From the NCBI GenBank assembly GCA_035693025.1, contig DASSHI010000017.1, positions 1 to 15,648 of the forward strand: a DNA stretch of 15,648 nt. Reading direction: 5' to 3'. Below the pieces are notes generated by a model. The model ran no database searches and had not been told where the DNA came from. It worked only from the letters and a program-made list of their open reading frames with translations. This DNA is from VRUE01 sp035693025 (GTDB lineage Bacteria > Actinomycetota > Thermoleophilia > Solirubrobacterales > 70-9). Shown piece by piece: positions 1 to 8,362 of this stretch (its first letter is position 1; each line of letters starts with the position of its first letter). A program made the translations under genes and the position numbers.

Positions 1-50
1 CGCGCCTGCTGCGCGACTGGGTCGAGCTGCTGTCCGAGCTCGATACCTGA
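1..50 (+). CDS. C-terminal tail of a TreT-like glycosyltransferase (partial)
   Basis: Reading from base 3, the plus strand encodes RLLRDWVELLSELDT and then TGA at 48-50. This is nearly the C-terminus of the TreT protein encoded at 1563-2801, which ends RLLRDWLQLIGELDE. The sequence therefore shows the end of a second, related GT4 glycosyltransferase entering from the left and converging on otsA, with only 16 bases between the two stop codons. The rest lies outside the window, so substrate and completeness cannot be judged. It could be an intact paralogue or a remnant of a duplication. The match is short, but it is well aligned and ends at the same place. Confidence 0.6.
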   Translation, partial: RLLRDWVELLSELDT

Positions 51-66
51 GCCGGCCCGCCGCGCG

Positions 67-1530
67 CTAGCTGACTGTCTCGCGCAGCTCGCCGATGTCC
101 TTGAGCTGATCGTCTACCCAGTCGCCGGGGTTGCGCGCGAAGACCAGCTCCTTGAGATGCTGGGCGCGCAGGCGGCGCTCCTCGGGGTCCATCGTCAGCG
201 CCCGGTAGATCACGTCGGCCTGCTCCTGGATATCAAAGGGGTTCACCGTCAGCACCGAGTCGGCGAGCTCCTCGTGGGAGCCGGTGTTCTCGGAGAGCAT
301 CAGCACCCCGTCGCGGGTATTGACGGCGGGGGCCTCCTTGGCGACCAGGTTCATGCCGTCGAAGAGCGAGTTGACCATCAGCAGGTCGAAGTGCTTGTAG
401 CGGGCCACCGCGTCGTAGAAGTTCTCGTAGATCTTGAGATCGATCGGCATCCAGTCGGTGGTGCCGTGGCGGTGGTTGACGACCGCGACCAGGGCCTCGA
501 TCCGCTCCAGGTACTCGGCGTACTCGGGCACGTCCTGGCGCGAGGGCTGCAGGTGGGCGATGAAGGTGACCTGTTCGCGAAACTCCGGGTGCTGGGTGAG
601 GAAGGTGTCGAAGGCGGTGAAGCCGCGCAGCACGTTCTTGGAGAGGTCGGCGCGGTCGACGCGGATGATCAGGTGCTCGCGCCGGCGCTCGAGCACCTCG
701 CGCTCATACTGGGCGACCTCCGGCGATTCGGCCGCCCGCCGCAGGCGCTCGGCGTCGATCGAGAGCGGGTAGGCGCGGGCCCGGGTTTCGCCGCCGGCGT
801 GGCGCACGATGCAGCGTTCGTAGTCGACGTCGACCTCGAGCAGTTCGTCGCAGCAGCGGATGAAGTTGACGCAGTGGGTGTGGGTGTGGAAGCCGATGAT
901 GTCGTTGGCGAGCATGCCGCGGAAGATCGCCTCGCGGATCCGTCCCGGCAGGATGCGCCAGCTGTCGGGCTGGGACCAGGGGATGTGGACGAAGTGGTGC
1001 AGGAAGGCGTCGGGCCGCTCGGCGCGGATCATTCCCGGGGCGGTGTAGAGGTGGTAGTCGTGGAGCATCACCAGCGGCCGCTCGCGTCCCTCGATCTGGC
1101 CGAGGACGGCGTGGGCGATGTCGCGGTTGACCGCCTGGTAGCCGTAGTCCCAGGCGTCGAGCTCCTCCTGGCGGATGTCGGGCGCGTTGGAGAGGTCCCA
1201 GAGGTAGTGCTGGACGAACCAGAGGATCGGGTTGGCGATCACGTTGTAGAAGGCGTCGTAGGCGTCCGGATCGCTGCCGACCAGCAGCACCCGGTAGTCG
1301 ATCTCGTCGATCGAGAGCTCGACCGGGCCGCCGCGCTCCTCGGAGACGGCGACGTCCTCGTCGGTCATCGCCGAGGCGATCCAGAGTGCCTCGCGGTGGG
1401 AGACCAGGCCCGAGAGCGCGGTTACCAAGCCGCCGCCGCCGCGCCGCACCGTGCGCTCCCCGGTCTCGTCGCGCTCGAACTGCGCCGGCCCGCGGTTGGA
1501 GACGATGATCAGCGGATCGGAGTCGGGCAT
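67..1530 (-). CDS. otsA: Trehalose-6-phosphate synthase family glycosyltransferase (GT20)
   Basis: A 487-residue cytoplasmic GT20 enzyme; the family transfers glucose from NDP-glucose to glucose-6-phosphate. Visible motifs are SNRGP (11-15), the glycine-rich RRGGGGLVTALSG (29-41), HDYHL (157-161, with the conserved Asp), HIPWSQPDSWR (182-192), RVDRADLSKN (290-299) and DGMNLVAKE (391-399), which binds the donor. The SNRGP and RVDRADLSKN versions differ from the E. coli enzyme (SNRIAPP, RLDYSKG). They are the forms I associate with actinobacterial OtsA-like and VldE-like proteins, so both the nucleotide donor and the acceptor are uncertain. The ATG is preceded by GGGTGG five bases upstream; a TAGGCT lies nine bases upstream. 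It follows treT by 32 bases on the same strand, so the two probably form an operon. No otsB phosphatase is in the window. Confidence 0.85.
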   Translation of the reverse strand: MPDSDPLIIVSNRGPAQFERDETGERTVRRGGGGLVTALSGLVSHREALWIASAMTDEDVAVSEERGGPVELSIDEIDYRVLLVGSDPDAYDAFYNVIANPILWFVQHYLWDLSNAPDIRQEELDAWDYGYQAVNRDIAHAVLGQIEGRERPLVMLHDYHLYTAPGMIRAERPDAFLHHFVHIPWSQPDSWRILPGRIREAIFRGMLANDIIGFHTHTHCVNFIRCCDELLEVDVDYERCIVRHAGGETRARAYPLSIDAERLRRAAESPEVAQYEREVLERRREHLIIRVDRADLSKNVLRGFTAFDTFLTQHPEFREQVTFIAHLQPSRQDVPEYAEYLERIEALVAVVNHRHGTTDWMPIDLKIYENFYDAVARYKHFDLLMVNSLFDGMNLVAKEAPAVNTRDGVLMLSENTGSHEELADSVLTVNPFDIQEQADVIYRALTMDPEERRLRAQHLKELVFARNPGDWVDDQLKDIGELRETVS

Positions 1531-1562
1531 CGGCCACCCAGCCTACCCCGACCGCTCGCGCG

Positions 1563-2801
1563 CTACTCGTCCAATTCGCCGATCAGCTGCAGCCAATCGC
1601 GCAGCAGCCGCGGCGAGAGGAACTCGCGGCGGGCGTGTTCCTTGCCCGCTTTGCCCAGCCGCTTGCCGAGCTCGGGGTCGGCGAGGATCTCGAGGCAGCG
1701 CTTGGCGCATTCGCTTGGCGAGTCGACCAGGAAGCCGCTCGCCCCGTCGTCGATCTGCAGCGGAATGCCGCCGACGTTTCCGGCGACCGTCGGCCGCCCC
1801 TTCCACAGCGCCTCGGTGACGGTCAGGCCGAAGCCCTCGCGGATCGACTTCTGCAGGCAGACGTCGGACTGGGACTGGAAGGCATTTACCTCGATCGCGC
1901 CGACGTTGTTGAGGTTGTTGAGGATCTTGATGTCCTCGTCGCCCTCGGCATATTCGACCGTCTGCTGGAAGAAGTCCCAGCCCTCGGGGTCGTCGGTCGC
2001 CATCGAGCCGACCAGGGCGAGCTGCACGTCCGGCATCTCCGCGGTGACCTCGCGATAGGCGTCGATCACGCCGATCGGATCCTTCCAGGGGTCGAAGCGC
2101 GAGACCTGGGTGATCAGCGGCCGGTCGACGTCGATGCCGAACTGGTGGCAGACGAAGGCGGCGTCGTCGGGTGAGAAGGCCATGTTCTTCGGTGAGAGCG
2201 GGTCGATCGCCGGCGGGATGATGTGGACGCCGTTATGGCCGTTCATCCCGTTGGGGACGTAGGCGGGCATGTGCCAGACGGTCGCGTCGTATTCTCCGAT
2301 CAGCGGCTGCAGGCGGGCGATCGGCGCCGGGTTGGGCTCGGAGAGGTCGATGTGGCAGCGCCAGATCCAGTTGCGGCTCTTCGCTCTCGCGCCGCGCTTG
2401 AGGCCGATCGGCTGGGGGTCGTGGACGATGATCGTGTCCCACTCCCCCTGCAGGTTCTCGGCGTTGGTGGCGTTGATCTCGTCGAAGACCGCCCACTGCT
2501 CGTCGCTCAGCGTCTCCTCCGCGCCCTGCAGCGAATTGTGCAGCAGCTTGGTCGCGTTGAAGAACTCTTCCTTGCCGAAGATCACGTGCCAGTGGGCATC
2601 GACGCCTACGTCGCGCATCAGCGGCACGATCGTGTAGAGGATCTCCGAGACGCCGCCGCCGAATGCGGTCGCGCTGACATGGAGCACGCGCTGTCCCTCG
2701 AGCGGCTTGGCCAGCTCGCGAATGCGCTCGCTCAGCTCCTTGCCCGCGATGTGGGTGTAGTCGGAGAGAGACTTTTGTCCGAGGGCGACTTCCTGAAGCA
2801 T
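1563..2801 (-). CDS. treT: Trehalose synthase (glycosyltransferring, TreT-like), GT4 family
   Basis: A 412-residue GT-B fold glycosyltransferase. TreT joins NDP-glucose and free glucose to make trehalose in one step. Supporting sequence: HVSATAFGGGVSEIL (41-55), typical of TreT; a VHDPQP donor-side loop (126-131); VSRFDPWKDP (233-242), which opens the C-terminal GT4 domain; and the retaining EX7E motif EGFGLTVTE (322-330). The length is normal for the family. An in-frame TAG four codons upstream fixes the ATG as the earliest possible start. No Shine-Dalgarno is seen, but TAGAAA stands six bases before the ATG, a near match to the leaderless pattern elsewhere here. otsA follows after 32 bases. 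HtrA lies 79 bases upstream on the same strand, so co-transcription with the stress operon is possible but unproven. Related GT4 enzymes with other acceptors cannot be excluded. Confidence 0.8.
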   Translation of the reverse strand: MLQEVALGQKSLSDYTHIAGKELSERIRELAKPLEGQRVLHVSATAFGGGVSEILYTIVPLMRDVGVDAHWHVIFGKEEFFNATKLLHNSLQGAEETLSDEQWAVFDEINATNAENLQGEWDTIIVHDPQPIGLKRGARAKSRNWIWRCHIDLSEPNPAPIARLQPLIGEYDATVWHMPAYVPNGMNGHNGVHIIPPAIDPLSPKNMAFSPDDAAFVCHQFGIDVDRPLITQVSRFDPWKDPIGVIDAYREVTAEMPDVQLALVGSMATDDPEGWDFFQQTVEYAEGDEDIKILNNLNNVGAIEVNAFQSQSDVCLQKSIREGFGLTVTEALWKGRPTVAGNVGGIPLQIDDGASGFLVDSPSECAKRCLEILADPELGKRLGKAGKEHARREFLSPRLLRDWLQLIGELDE

Positions 2802-2880
2802 CGGCGATTTCTACAGGCAACGGCGGTTGGATGCCCCGCGGAAGGGCCTGGGTCGCCCCCCGCCCCGCACGCGCCCTTCG

Positions 2881-4050
2881 CTACCCGTCCGTCTGGGCGA
2901 CGGGCCGCTTGCTCAGGGTCACTTGAACCTTTTGACGTTCCCCGTCCTTGCGCAGCAGCTCGAGCGTCACGGTGTCCCCGGGTTGGTGGAGGGAGATGTA
3001 GCGGGCGAGGTCATCCGGCTGGATGACCGGATGGCCGTCGACGGCGAGGATCGTGTCGCCTCCCACTTCGTAGGGAAGCCCCTGGAAATGGATCTTTTCG
3101 TCGCCTCCCCGCAGGCCCGCTTCGTCGGCGGGGCCGCCGGGGACGATTTCGGCCAGCAGGGCGCCGTGGTCGCTGTCGAGGCCGAGCTTTTCCGCCAGCT
3201 GCGGATAGAGCGCCTGCGTCGAGACGCCGATGTAGGCGTATTCGGCATGGCCGCTGCGGGCCAGCTGGGCAATCGAGGGCTTGATCGCCGAGATGGGCAC
3301 CGCGAAGCCGACCCCGTCGCCCGTGCCGGAGTTGGTCTCGATCTGCTGGTTGATGCCGACCACGCGCGCACCGGCGTCGAGCAGCGGACCGCCCGAGTTG
3401 CCGGGGTTGATCGAGGCGTCAGTCTGGATCGCACCCTCGATCTGGAACTGCGTGAGCGACTGGACCGAGCGGTCGGTCGCCGAGACGACGCCGACGGACA
3501 GCGACTGCTGCTCGCCGAACGGGCTGCCGATCGCCGCCACCGGCTGGCCGACGACGAGGTCGTGGTCGTCGCCGAGCTTCAGTGGGTGGAGTTCGAAGCC
3601 GTCGGGCTTGACTTCCAGCAGGGCGACGTCCGCGAACGGGTCGTAGCCGACGATCTTGGCCGGCACGACGTTGCGATCCGGGAACTCGACGTAGACCGCC
3701 TTCGCCTCCTTGCGTTCGGCGCCTTCGCCGTCGGTGACGACGTGGGCGTTGGTGACGATCTGGCCTTCGGCGTTGAGCACGAAGCCCGAGCCTTCGGCGG
3801 CGCTTTCGTCGAAGATCGAGCGGATCGTGACCACGCCCGGGGCGGCTTCGCGGTAGACCTTGGCCGCGTCGAAGCCCTCACTGGCGGTCTGCACGACCAC
3901 CTGGGTCGTCGTCTTCGTTGCGTCCCGTCCGCCCGCTTCATCGGCGCCTTCATCGGCGCCGCAGCCGGCCAGGAGCCCCAGCGCCAACAGCAAGGCCACG
4001 ACCGGGGCGAGCTTTCTTCCCATTGACCAAGTAAAGCGCCCCGCGCTCAC
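2881..4050 (-). CDS. HtrA/DegP-type serine protease with PDZ domain, lipoprotein (PepD-like)
   Basis: A 389-residue S1C protease. An N-terminal hydrophobic stretch ends in the lipobox LLAGC (Cys30), so the protein is probably lipid-anchored outside the membrane. The catalytic triad is visible as H103 (TNAHV), D141 (DPFADVALLEV) and S219 (NPGNSGGPLL). One PDZ domain fills about 272-370 (YIGVSTQAL, ILAVDGHPV). The GTG start overlaps the stop of the upstream histidine kinase gene (GTGA), which suggests translational coupling. A second candidate, ATG at 4021-4023 (Met10), would give a more usual lipoprotein signal peptide; neither has a clear Shine-Dalgarno. Context matches the mycobacterial MprA-MprB-PepD envelope-stress cluster, where the protease gene is a target of the adjacent regulators. 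Its substrate is unknown. Confidence 0.9.
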   Translation of the reverse strand: MSAGRFTWSMGRKLAPVVALLLALGLLAGCGADEGADEAGGRDATKTTTQVVVQTASEGFDAAKVYREAAPGVVTIRSIFDESAAEGSGFVLNAEGQIVTNAHVVTDGEGAERKEAKAVYVEFPDRNVVPAKIVGYDPFADVALLEVKPDGFELHPLKLGDDHDLVVGQPVAAIGSPFGEQQSLSVGVVSATDRSVQSLTQFQIEGAIQTDASINPGNSGGPLLDAGARVVGINQQIETNSGTGDGVGFAVPISAIKPSIAQLARSGHAEYAYIGVSTQALYPQLAEKLGLDSDHGALLAEIVPGGPADEAGLRGGDEKIHFQGLPYEVGGDTILAVDGHPVIQPDDLARYISLHQPGDTVTLELLRKDGERQKVQVTLSKRPVAQTDG

Positions 4051-5101
4051 GCGGGGGCCGTCGCCCGGTCGGCGGCGGCCGGCGCCGGCGCACCCGGAGG
4101 GGCGAGTGGCAGGTCGAGCGTGAAGGCGGTGAAGCGGCGGCTGGAGGAGATCGCGATCCGCCCGTCCATCCGCTGGGCGAGCTCTCTGGCGATCGCCAGC
4201 CCGAGTCCCGAGCCGCCTGCCGAGTCGGCGGTGAAGAAGCGCTCGAAGATGCGCTTCTGAACGCGCTGGGGGATGCCGGTGCCGTCGTCGGAGACGGTCA
4301 GCTCGGCACGCTGGTTGACGGAATAGACGGTAACGGTGACGCTCGTGCCCTCGGGGGTGTGGGTGAGGGCGTTGTCGAGCAGGATACGGATGATCTGGCG
4401 GACCCTCTCCGGGTCTGCCAGCGCGACCACGGGGCGCCCCGGCGTGCGCAGCTCGAGCCGCGAGTCGCGCAACTCGGCGCGCGCCCCGAACTCACGCGTT
4501 ACGTCACGAGCGAGCGAGCTCAGGTCGACCTTGGCGAGGACCATCACGATCCCTCCCGCGTCGAGCTGGGAGAGGTTGAGCAGGTCGGCGGTGAGCTTGG
4601 TCAGCCGCTCGATCTGCTGGCGCATCGTGCGCACGAACTCGGCCCGCTCCTCCGGGCTCGGGTCCTCTTCGTCGAGCAGCTCGACGAAGCCGCCGAGGCT
4701 GAAGATCGGCGTACGCAGCTCGTGCGAGGCATTGGCGATGAACTGCTTGCGGGCGCTGTCGAGCTCCGCCAGGCGGCGCTGCATCTCGTTGAAGGTGCGG
4801 GCGAGCTGACCGAGCTGACCGGAGGAGTCGACCGGGATCCGCACGGCGAAGTCGCCGTCGGCGACGGCGCGCGCCGCGTCCTCGATGCGGCTGACCCGCA
4901 TGGTGACGAGCCGAGCCGAGTAGATGCCGACCGCGAGCGCGATCAGCGTCGCGACGAAGCCGCCGACGACGATCGGCCCAGCCGCGTGGTCGTGGCCTTT
5001 CACGACGACGACCCAGAAGTAGATGAGGGCTGCCGTCCCCGCCCCGAGCGACATCGCCACGACCGTGATCCGGCTGCCGAGCGGGGTCAGGCGGAGGAAC
5101 T

Positions 5102-5105
<4 letters not shown>
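4047..5105 (-). CDS. Sensor histidine kinase, two TM helices, HAMP-HisKA-HATPase
   Basis: A 352-residue membrane kinase. Domain order is TM1 (about 12-35), a very short external loop (36-43, KGHDHAAG), TM2 (about 44-64), HAMP (about 65-117), a HisKA dimerisation helix with the phospho-accepting H128 in NASHELRTP, then the ATPase domain with N box DNALTHT (244-250), DDGTGIP (273-279), FERFF (287-291) and GSGLGLAIA (298-306). The C-terminal tail is rich in Pro and Ala. The ATG overlaps the stop of the response regulator gene (ATGA), and the stop overlaps the HtrA start (GTGA). With no external sensor domain it must sense through the membrane helices, HAMP or a partner, unlike MprB, which has an extracytoplasmic region. 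Confidence 0.92.
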
Positions 5106-5797
<692 letters not shown>

Positions 5798-5803
5798 GGA
5801 CAA

Positions 5804-5809
5804 AGGGTA
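5804..5809 (-). promoter_or_regulatory. Candidate -10 (TACCCT) for a leaderless response regulator mRNA
   Basis: TACCCT is followed by exactly six bases and then the ATG of the response regulator. The spacing would put transcription start at or next to the first base of the start codon. No good -35 was seen, and there is no Shine-Dalgarno, so the call rests on spacing and on the repetition of the pattern at other genes in this window. Confidence 0.4.
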
Positions 5810-5880
5810 GTCCGCGGCCGCCTCGAAGATGCTCAGAGGTTGCGTCGAGATGCTTGGACGTATGTGCGAGTACCAAGAAC

Positions 5881-5907
5881 TAAGGTTCCCGGAGTGGGGG
5901 CCGATAG
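5881..5907 (+). promoter_or_regulatory. Sigma-28 (FliA/SigD/WhiG)-type promoter
   Basis: TAAG at 5881-5884 and GCCGATAG at 5900-5907 are separated by exactly 15 bases. This fits the flagellar sigma factor consensus TAAA-N15-GCCGATAA with one difference in each box. The predicted transcription start falls around 5914-5918, at the start codon of the FlgM-like gene. The last bases of the -10 box overlap an AGGAG that could serve as its ribosome binding site, so both cannot be used on the same transcript unless a second upstream promoter exists (a weak TTGCGT at 5840 and TATGTG at 5861 are possible). Confidence 0.5.
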
Positions 5908-5917
5908 GAGCAGTGTG

Positions 5918-6094
5918 ATGCAGCAAGGACAGCTGAAGAGCCTGGTCGAGAGCGGCAGCTACCGTCCCGATCCGGAGTTGATCGCACAAGCGATGCTGCG
6001 TCGTCGTGGCGTGCGAGCGCTGCTCACGGGAATGCCGGTCAGCGCAGCTGATCGAATCCCCTCGGCTGCAGATTCCCGCCCCCAGGCAGCCTGA
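5918..6094 (+). CDS. FlgM-like anti-sigma-28 factor, 58 residues
   Basis: The encoded 58-residue protein contains LKSLVESGSY directly followed by RPDPELIAQAML. This fits the FlgM core pattern of a helix, G-x-Y-x-x-D and then I-A-x-x-x-L. FlgM binds and inhibits the flagellar sigma factor. AGGAG at 5906-5910 is seven bases before the ATG; an in-frame GTG directly before the ATG is an alternative start. A sigma-28-type promoter sits immediately upstream, which suits a negative feedback loop. The last 18 residues overlap, on the opposite strand, the final 56 bases of thiL and look unconserved (SAADRIPSAADSRPQAA). It is short compared with typical FlgM (about 90 residues), lacking most of the flexible N-terminus. 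The frame is open upstream, but the added residues do not fit. Confidence 0.6.
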   Translation: MQQGQLKSLVESGSYRPDPELIAQAMLRRRGVRALLTGMPVSAADRIPSAADSRPQAA

Positions 6095-7043
6095 TCTCGA
6101 CCTCCTCTGCTCCGGCGAGCACCTCGCCGATGGGAGTCAGTCCGATCCCCTGCGCTGCGAGTGCCGCGGTTGCCGCGTCAAGCCGGCCGAGCGGAAGGGT
6201 GGCGAGCAGCTCGTAGTCTTCGCCGCCCGATGCCGCCAGCTCGAGCGGATCGCGCCCGACGGTCGCGGCAACCTCGCCGACGCCGGCCTGGATCGGCAGC
6301 CTGGCCGCGTCGATTCGCAAACCGACGCCGCTGGCCTTGGCGATATGCGCGGCGTCGCCGCCGAGCCCGTCGCTGAGGTCGATCATCGCCGTCGCACCTC
6401 GCTCCGCCAGCGCCCGCCCCGCCCTGAGCCGGGGCGAGGGCTCGAGCTGCCGGGCGACCAACGACTGAGCGCCGTAGAGGTTTGGTTCGCTATCCGGTTC
6501 AAACCTCGACGGCGCTTCGGTTCGCGCCTCGAGAAAGAGGAGCCCGGCCGCGGCGCCGCCGAGCTCGCCGGTGACGACCAGGGCATCGCCGGGACGCGCT
6601 CCGGAACGGGCGACGAGGTCCTCCGCCCTCTCGGCATGGCCGACGACGGTCATCGCCAAGGTCAGCGTCGGCGCACGCGTCACGTCGCCCCCCGCGACGA
6701 TGGTGCCGGTCTCCTCGGCCAGGGCGGCCATTCCGTCGAGCAGCTCCATGCAGCCGCTCTCGTTCAGGTCGGTGGGGACGCCGAGGACGACGTAGGCCTC
6801 CCCCGGCGCGGCGCCCATCGCCGCCAGGTCGGAGAGCGCAACCGCGAGCGCCTTGTGGCCGATCTGCTTCAGGCTGCTCGACTCGCGCCTGAAGTGGACG
6901 CCGTCGATCAGCGCGTCGACCGACGTCGCCGTCGCCCCGCCGGGCACGGAGATCGCGGCGTCGTCGCCGCTGCCGAGCGCCACGCGCGCTCCGGCCGCCG
7001 GCAGCCTGCGCCTGATCGCCTCGAGCAGCTCGAACTCGCCCAT
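6039..7043 (-). CDS. thiL: Thiamine-monophosphate kinase
   Basis: A 334-residue ThiL, which phosphorylates thiamine monophosphate to thiamine diphosphate using ATP. The family hallmarks are all present: N-terminal GEFELLEAI, GSGDDAA (metal and nucleotide binding), DALIDGVHF, GHKALAVALSDLAAMGA, GGDVTR, DLSDGLGGDAAHI and SGGEDYELL. Length is normal. I kept the first in-frame ATG because the ThiL N-terminal motif begins directly after it; no Shine-Dalgarno is visible. It stands alone on the minus strand with no other thiamine gene near and no TPP riboswitch upstream. Its last 56 bases overlap the convergent FlgM-like gene. Confidence 0.95.
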   Translation of the reverse strand: MGEFELLEAIRRRLPAAGARVALGSGDDAAISVPGGATATSVDALIDGVHFRRESSSLKQIGHKALAVALSDLAAMGAAPGEAYVVLGVPTDLNESGCMELLDGMAALAEETGTIVAGGDVTRAPTLTLAMTVVGHAERAEDLVARSGARPGDALVVTGELGGAAAGLLFLEARTEAPSRFEPDSEPNLYGAQSLVARQLEPSPRLRAGRALAERGATAMIDLSDGLGGDAAHIAKASGVGLRIDAARLPIQAGVGEVAATVGRDPLELAASGGEDYELLATLPLGRLDAATAALAAQGIGLTPIGEVLAGAEEVEIRLPGGGNLQPRGFDQLR

Positions 7044-7107
7044 GTCGCCATTGTCGCCGCTGCGGGTAGCCGGTAGCAGCCCCCGATGGCTCTAAGGTGC
7101 GGCAAAC

Positions 7108-8193
7108 GTGGCAGAGGACCAATCACTCCTTCACAAGATCGGCGAAGCCGGCGCCCGCTTCGGCACCCGGCCGCCGCGCAGCAAACGGGTACGCCTGGCG
7201 ATCCAGCTCGGCCTCGCGCTGGTCATCTTCGGCTTCCTCGTTCTCACTGTCATCGACCAGTGGGCGGAGATCAAGGACAAGGGGGTCCATTTTCACGTCG
7301 TCTGGCTGATACCCGCCTTCGTCTTCCTTCCTCTCTTCTATGCCTTCAGCGCTCTCGGCTGGGACCTGATCCTGCGCTTTCTCGGCTACCGCATCGGCGT
7401 CGGCCGCGCTCAGGTTGCCTGGGGGCAGCCGCTTCTCGCCCGTTATGTGCCGGGCAGCGTCCTCTACGTGCTCGGCCGGGTGCTGCTGTCGGAGCGGGCC
7501 GGTGTGCAGCGACGGGTGACGATCGCCAGCATCGTCTACGAGCAGGCGATCTCCGCCACCTCGGCGATCGTCTTCGCCGCCTACTTCTTGATCAGTCATC
7601 CGGACCTGCAGGGCCAGCCGCTGCGCTGGGCGGTGCTGCTGCTGATTCCCTTGGCGCTGGCCGTGCTGCACCCCCGGGTCTTCGGCCCGCTGGCCAACCG
7701 GGTGCTGCGCGCCTTCGGCCGCGAGCCGCTGCCAGAGGTGATGCCGATGCGCGGCGTCGTCGCGATGACGCTGTTCTATCTATGCGTCTGGGTGGTGGTT
7801 GCGCTGGGGATGTATTGCGTGGCGCGCTCGGTCACCGACATTCCGCTGACCGTCAACGAAGTGCTCACGGTGGGCTCGGCTCAGGCGGTCGGCTATGTCG
7901 CGGCTCTCGTCACCCTCGTCGCCCCGGCCGGCCTCGGCATTCGCGACGCGGCTTTCGCCTGGGCGGTGAAGGGCGCGGTGGGCAACAGCTTTGCGGTCGG
8001 CTCGTTGATCGCGATCGCCGTGCGGGGCGTGCTGACCGTGGTCGAGCTGCTCTACGTCGGCGCGGTCACGGCGCTCGGCAAACGCGAGGGGTGGTCGATC
8101 CCGACCGGGGTGATTCATCCGTCGGCTGAGGAGGAGGCGGAGGGGCCGCCTGGGCCTGCCGAGAGTCCGATTCACACGCCCGAGATTCTTTAG
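7108..8193 (+). CDS. Flippase-like integral membrane protein (LPG synthase TM domain / UPF0104 family)
   Basis: A 361-residue multi-pass membrane protein. Two family signatures are visible: ARYVPGSVLYVLGR (111-124) and APAGLGIRDAAF (272-283, the GLGIRE-type motif). Hydrophobic segments lie at about 29-49, 62-85, 140-163, 173-187, 215-238, 255-273 and 293-322. The soluble C-terminal lysyltransferase domain of MprF is absent, so this is a stand-alone transmembrane domain of the kind thought to move or help synthesise lipid-linked molecules; the substrate is unknown. Translation begins at GTG, with AAGGTG eight bases upstream as Shine-Dalgarno; a TAAGGT nine bases upstream could also be a -10. 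The C-terminus is an acidic, Pro-rich tail. It is divergent from thiL (64-base gap). Confidence 0.85.
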   Translation: MAEDQSLLHKIGEAGARFGTRPPRSKRVRLAIQLGLALVIFGFLVLTVIDQWAEIKDKGVHFHVVWLIPAFVFLPLFYAFSALGWDLILRFLGYRIGVGRAQVAWGQPLLARYVPGSVLYVLGRVLLSERAGVQRRVTIASIVYEQAISATSAIVFAAYFLISHPDLQGQPLRWAVLLLIPLALAVLHPRVFGPLANRVLRAFGREPLPEVMPMRGVVAMTLFYLCVWVVVALGMYCVARSVTDIPLTVNEVLTVGSAQAVGYVAALVTLVAPAGLGIRDAAFAWAVKGAVGNSFAVGSLIAIAVRGVLTVVELLYVGAVTALGKREGWSIPTGVIHPSAEEEAEGPPGPAESPIHTPEIL

Positions 8194-8223
8194 GGCGTAT
8201 TGGGTTCGGTCGTCGCTCGGAGG

Positions 8224-8362
8224 GGAGGCGCGGGGCGGGTCCGGGGGAGCCGAGATTCGCTTCGCTGGCGCTCCGCTCATAATGTTGCTGCCGCTTTGCG
8301 GCTGGGGATCTCTCGCCGGTGCGCCGCTTCGCGAGGCTCCCCCGGACCTGCCCCGCGCCTCC
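8224..8362. repeat. MITE-like element with 28-bp terminal inverted repeats
   Basis: Bases 8224-8251 and 8335-8362 are inverted repeats of 28 bases with one difference, which would still pair as G-U in plus-strand RNA. The interior is 83 bases and encodes nothing recognisable; it includes a small GCCGC-TTT-GCGGC hairpin (8290-8302). A six-base direct repeat, TCGGAG, lies one base outside each arm (8217-8222 and 8364-8369), which resembles a target-site duplication. The element lies between two convergent genes, so it may equally work as a bidirectional transcription terminator. Confidence 0.6.

Noticed and set aside
157..2058. Long plus-strand open frame (633 codons) antisense to otsA and treT
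   Set aside because: The composition is that of a mirror of GC-rich codons (Val, Asp, Gly, Leu, Arg), with no domain. The minus strand has two clear enzyme genes there.
2841..2879. Inverted repeat GAAGGGC / GCCCTTC after the HtrA gene, as a terminator
   Set aside because: The stem is only seven bases with a loop of 25 bases and no T-run, which is too weak to call in such GC-rich DNA.
5798..5989. N-terminal 64-residue extension of the response regulator
   Set aside because: The receiver domain starts normally at STRILLVDDE. The extension covers the divergent promoter region and is not conserved-looking.
7044..7107. TPP riboswitch or other leader element before thiL
   Set aside because: The divergent gap is only 64 bases and holds no structure resembling a TPP aptamer.
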